Shown here one piece after another: positions 59,941 to 64,000 of a stretch of DNA of 64,000 nt. The stretch covers positions 12,189,060 through 12,253,059 of the forward strand of contig CM057225.1 in assembly GCA_029891385.1 (NCBI GenBank). Direction: 5' to 3'. A program made the position numbers and the translations under genes. This DNA is from Erythroxylum novogranatense. Lineage: Eukaryota; Streptophyta; Magnoliopsida; Malpighiales; Erythroxylaceae. The notes beneath the pieces were generated by a model. The model was not told where the DNA came from. It saw only the letters and a list, made by a program, of their open reading frames with translations, and did not search any database. The first letter of the stretch is position 1; each line of letters starts with the position of its first letter.

Positions 59941-62900
59941 ATGGTGGAGGACGAGGAGCAGGAAGAAGAGGACATGGAGAACGAAGAACCAGAAGGTAGA
60001 GCTCCCCTTAATCCTAATGTCTCACTAGAGTCCATGTGGGGTCTAAAGGATCAAACTGATTATAAACAATTACGGGTCGTGGGAAGTCACCGAAAAAGGC
60101 TTCTCCACATATTGGTGGACAACGGAAGTACGCACAACTTTCTAGATTAAGGAGTGGTACGGAAGGAGAAGGTGGAGGTAGACAACATCAAACCCATAAG
60201 CATTACTGTGGGAGGAGGATTGAAGTTGTAATGTAAGCAGGTATGCAAAAACTTTATGTGGAAAATGCAAGGAGTGCAGTTTGTGACCGAAACTTTGATC
60301 ATCAAATTGGGTGGTTGTGACATGGTGCCGAGAGTTCAGTGGTTGATTACGTTAAATGATGTACTGTGTAACTTCAAGGAGCGAACAATGGAGTTCCAAT
60401 GGGAAGGAAAGATAGTGAAGCTAACGGGAAAAATGGAAATGCCGGCCAAAGAAGTATCGGGCAAGCACTTCCACAGAGCAATCCAGAACGTCAGCCAAGG
60501 TATGTTATTTATGTTGAGATTGACAGATCCAGTAGAACTCCAAATGCAAAGGTTAGAAATAAATAAAGATGCCCATAACCGAGATGAATTGGAAGGACTA
60601 TTAGCCAAGTATGGGGAGATTTTCTTGGAATCAAAGAGATTGCCAACAAACAGAGCATGCGACCATGCAATACACCTTAAACCCAGAGTGGAGGCCATCA
60701 ACATGAGGTTATATCGCTATTCGGGGGAACAGAAGGACGTGATAGAAAAGGCCGTGCAAGAATTGGCGGAATAAGGGTTCATAAAGAAGAACGTCAGCCC
60801 CTTCGCATTGCCAGTAATTCTAATGAGGAAGAAAGATCACTCTTGGAGGATGTGCATCGACTATAGGGAATTAGAAAAGCATATGATCAAGAGTAAATTC
60901 CCGATCCCTCTCATAGAAGAATTACTTGAAGAATTGAAAGGTTCTAGCTGGTACTCGAAGTTGGACCTATGGTCGGGATACCATCAAATAAGGATGAAGG
61001 AAGAGGATATACCAAAAATCGCCTTCAAAACTCACGAGGGACAATTTGAGTTCTTAGTGATGTCATTCGGCCTCACAAATGCTCCCTCAACATTCCAGAG
61101 TCTCATGAATGAAGTATTTAAACCCTTCCTTCAACAATTTTTACTGGACTTTTTTTATGATCTGCTTATGTACAGCTCCAACTTCTAGCAACATCTGAAG
61201 CACCTTCGGTTGGTTTTGGAGGTGTTACAAAAACAACAATTATTTGTGAGGGGCAGTAAATGTATGTTTGGGGCGAGACAGGTCAATTACTTGGGGCATT
61301 CAATCTCTGAGAAAGGTGTAGCTATGGACACTAAAAAGATAGAGACAATTCAACAGTGGCCCCAACCTCGTATGTTGAAGGAGCTTCGAGGGTTCCTAGA
61401 GTTGACAGGCTATTACAAAAGATTCATCAAACATTATGGAGTATTGGCGAAACCTCTCAATGCTATGTTTAAGAAACATGAAGCTGGGAGTTAGGAATGG
61501 AAGGAGGAACAACAAGAGGCGTTCAAACAATTAAAGGAAAGGTTGACGACAACTCTAGTACTGCCATTACTTGACTTCTCTAAAATATTTGTGATTGAGG
61601 CCAATGCTTGTGAAAAAGGGATTGGAGCTGTCTTGCAGTAGGAAAGTCGACCCATAGAGTATATGAGTTAGGCGTTGGCTCCTAAACACCACAGACTGTC
61701 AACGTACAAAAAAAAATTCTTGGCTATAATCAAAGCAGTAAAACAGTGGCACCATTATTTGAGTGGCAGGTCCTTCCACGTACAAACTAATCACCGTAAC
61801 TTGAAATACCTTTTGGAGCAAAGGATTTCCACACCCTTCCAACAAAACTGGTTACTGAAACTGATTGGGTACAATTTTGAGGTTATCTAAAAAAGTGGAA
61901 AGGAAAATTTGACTGCAGATGCACTATCGTGAGTCTCTAGCTTTCAAATACTTACAATGGTTGTATCACAAATCCAAGCAACCATGTTGGATGAAATTCG
62001 AGAAGGTTGGGAGAAGGATAAGACGATCAAGGATCTCATCAAGAGGCTGGAAATTGCCGAGACGCCTATGGGAAATTACGAATGGAAACAAGGGATGTTA
62101 AGGTGGAAGGGTAGAATTGTAGTGAGTAGTGACAAAGTTCTTAGCGAGAAAATAATAAAATTGGTGCATGACAATCTAAAAGGGGGGCATTCGGGGGTGA
62201 CAGCAACTATTAAACGAGTTCAGATTTTCTTCCATTGGAAGCATTTGGCGAAGGATGTAAGAAACCATATCAAGAGCTGCACGATTTTTCAAAGGAAAAA
62301 GTATGATCATGCATCTTCTCCAGGGCTATTACAGCCCTTACATGTGCCAGAGGGGTGTTGGAAGGAAGTCACAATGGACTTCATAGAAGGGTTGCCAACT
62401 TAACACGGGAAGTCATCGATCTTTGTAGTTGTGGATAGGTTCAATAAGTACGCGCACTTTATGGCAATCAAACATCCTTATACAGCTTTGGAGGTGGCGC
62501 AGGCCTTCATGGATTACATATTTAAATTATATAGAATGCCTGAGAGAATTATTACTGATAGGGATCCCCTGTTTTTAAGCAAATTCTAGTAGGAGACGTT
62601 CCAGCTACATAATGTAATGTTACACCCTTCAACCGCGTATCACCCGCAAACTATGGATAGTTAGAGGCAGTGAATAAAACACTTGAAACATATCTGAGGT
62701 GTTTTTGCTATGATGCACTCCAAAAGTGGACGAGGTTGCTAACCATGGCTGAATGGTGGTATAGCACTTCGTACCATTCAGCCATAGACACGACCCCTTT
62801 GAGATCTTTTATAGGTATCCACCACCTCTGTACGTACCATATATGGTCAGAGATTCCAAGGATGCGGTAATAGATCAAATGTTCCAAGAGAGGGAGGCAA

Positions 62901-63397
62901 CGTTACAGATTGTTAAATTTCACCTAAACAGAGCAAAACAAAACATGAAGTTGCAGGCTGATAAGAAGCATTCGGATAAGGAATTTGAAGAAGGACAGTG
63001 GGTATTTGTGAAGCTCCAACCCTACAGACAACACTTAGTTCAACGACGGGTTAATCAGAAACTAGCCCCTCTCTATTATGGACCCTTCCCTATCGTGAAG
63101 AAGGTGAATAAGGTAGCGTATACGCTAGGATTTTCGGAGGGATTATCCATTCATCCAACTTTCCATGTGTCTCAACTGCGCAGTTTTGTTTCAAAAGGCA
63201 CGCCCATATCTAGTCAGTTACCCGCTACAATGAAAGATGTGGAAAGGATCCCAATAGCCATTTGAGGATGAAGGATGGTCAAGAAGCATAATCGAGCTAT
63301 CACGCAGATACTTGTACAATGGCAAGGAGAAGTAAGAGAAGATGCAACATGGGAGATGTTCTATGAATTACAAAAGAGGTATCCAGATGTTAGCTGA
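59941..63397 (+). pseudogene. Reina-like pol: protease, reverse transcriptase, RNase H, integrase, chromodomain
   Basis: Domains in order: protease with ILVDNGSTHNFLD (60110-60150, DNGS for DSGS); reverse transcriptase with [34 protein letters not shown] and [15 protein letters not shown]; the polymerase site reads FFYDLLMYS where FFDD is expected, so one catalytic Asp is lost (61151-61180). RNase H with NHRNLKYLLEQR follows. Integrase has HSGVTATIKRVQIFFHWKHL, MDFIEGLPT and TDRDPLFLSKF; the Glu region near 62650 is frameshifted. The C-terminus ends in a chromodomain (QILVQWQGEVREDATWEMFY, stop 63395-63397), which would direct insertion to marked chromatin. At least ten stops and two frameshifts are present. 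Confidence 0.88.
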
Positions 63398-63414
63398 TGG
63401 ACAAGGTGGTTCTT

Positions 63415-63430
63415 GAAGAGGGAGGGGAAG
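63415..63430 (+). other. Polypurine tract of the Reina-like element
   Basis: GAAGAGGGAGGGGAAG lies directly before the 3' LTR. Confidence 0.9.
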
Positions 63431-63768
63431 TGATGAAAATATGGATGCATGAACGCTAGTAGAAGAACAGGGAGATGATGTCGTAGGAGATAAGTTTAAA
63501 TAAGCTAAACGTTGCATTTGAAGCAACGGTCACTCATCACACTCACGTGTTATAGTCTGGAAAGTTCTAGGTAGCGTAGATTTATACGTTGTAACATAAC
63601 ATAAAGGACAAGCAAGAATGAATGATTGCATAATCTTTTCTTCTCCTTTCTCTTTCTGTGTGTGTCTTCCCCCTTATTCTACGTAAACGATCTTCCTTAC
63701 AAGGAGTTGTGATGTTTGTGTGAGAGAGCTATGACGTTTGTGTGAGAGAAGGCATAAATATTATAACA
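63431..63768 (+). repeat. 3' LTR of the Reina-like element
   Basis: Matches the 5' LTR nearly throughout and ends ATTATAACA before the target duplication TTCCT. Confidence 0.93.
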
Positions 63769-63773
63769 TTCCT

Positions 63774-64000
63774 CTAATTCTAAAAGTAATTAACTGGACT
63801 ATTTGGTGGTGGAATTGCCCCTCTGCCTTTCCGAACAGACAGGTATATTCTTTATCCACTCACAGGATCATAAAGGATGTTTAGGTAAAGTGAAACCGAA
63901 GAAGCCATAGGCGAGTACAGTAACAGGTGATTTTGTTGGTTTGGTTGGATGGTTGTATCGAAGACAAAGAATCCATTTTTAATCTGACTGTCTTAGTTTC
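63774..64000. other. Host flank at the right edge
   Basis: No gene can be recognised in the last 227 bases. It should be continuous with 57835-58582 before the Reina-like insertion. Confidence 0.5.

Larger units (their letters stand above)
58588..63768 (+). mobile_element. Reina-like chromovirus (Ty3/gypsy), structurally complete, inactivated
   Basis: LTRs of about 340 bp (58588-58928 and 63431-63768), the perfect 5-bp target duplication TTCCT (58583-58587 and 63769-63773), an initiator-Met primer-binding site and a polypurine tract are all present. The coding order is gag, protease, reverse transcriptase, RNase H, integrase, chromodomain. Small size (5.2 kb), short LTRs and a C-terminal chromodomain fit the Reina lineage of chromoviruses. 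More than ten stops across gag-pol make it non-autonomous. Confidence 0.92.

Overview
The window looks like nuclear DNA of a flowering plant, most likely a eudicot. It is AT-rich, has a cytochrome P450 gene with one phase-0 intron, and is dominated by nested LTR retrotransposons of typical plant lineages (Tork, Tat, Tekay/Del, Reina). I cannot name the species. Only one host gene appears intact: a CYP81-type P450 at 2630-4213. Two other host genes are pseudogenes: an LRK10-like receptor kinase (53778-54892) and an EMB2261-like pentatricopeptide repeat gene (56247-57834).

Layout: 1-1721 holds the 3' end of a Ty1/copia element (reverse transcriptase, RNase H, polypurine tract, 3' LTR). The P450 and its flanks follow. 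From 4859 to 28071 lies a Tat-type Ty3/gypsy element without a recognisable 5' LTR. Three younger insertions split it, each with a target-site duplication: a 4.4 kb solo LTR in the reverse transcriptase (7548-11977), a 5.5 kb element without recognisable genes but with 1.7-1.9 kb LTRs in the antisense ORF (16680-22209), and a 2.9 kb Tekay-like solo LTR inside its own 3' LTR (25097-27963). Next come a hAT-type MITE (28386-28737), Tekay-like LTR fragments (29206-33361) and a rearranged second Tat copy (33362-34991).

From 35783 to 51625 a full-length Tekay/Del chromovirus lies on the minus strand, with both LTRs and a 5-bp target duplication. It is split by a related very long LTR (40946-46567). 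After it come AT-rich tandem repeats, copia gag fragments joined directly to the kinase pseudogene, a complete TRIM (55579-55899), the PPR pseudogene, and a complete but inactivated Reina-like chromovirus (58588-63768).

The most interesting signals lie inside LTRs: a degenerate ~85-bp module repeated every ~180-200 bp in two LTR families that otherwise differ, clusters of the palindrome CGTCGCGACG in LTRs of unrelated elements, a row of 13-bp mini-palindromes with paired base changes, and hairpins placed around probable TATA boxes. All retroelement genes seen carry stops or frameshifts, so none looks autonomous now. No tRNA, rRNA or CRISPR feature was found. All calls come from reading the sequence; no database search was run.
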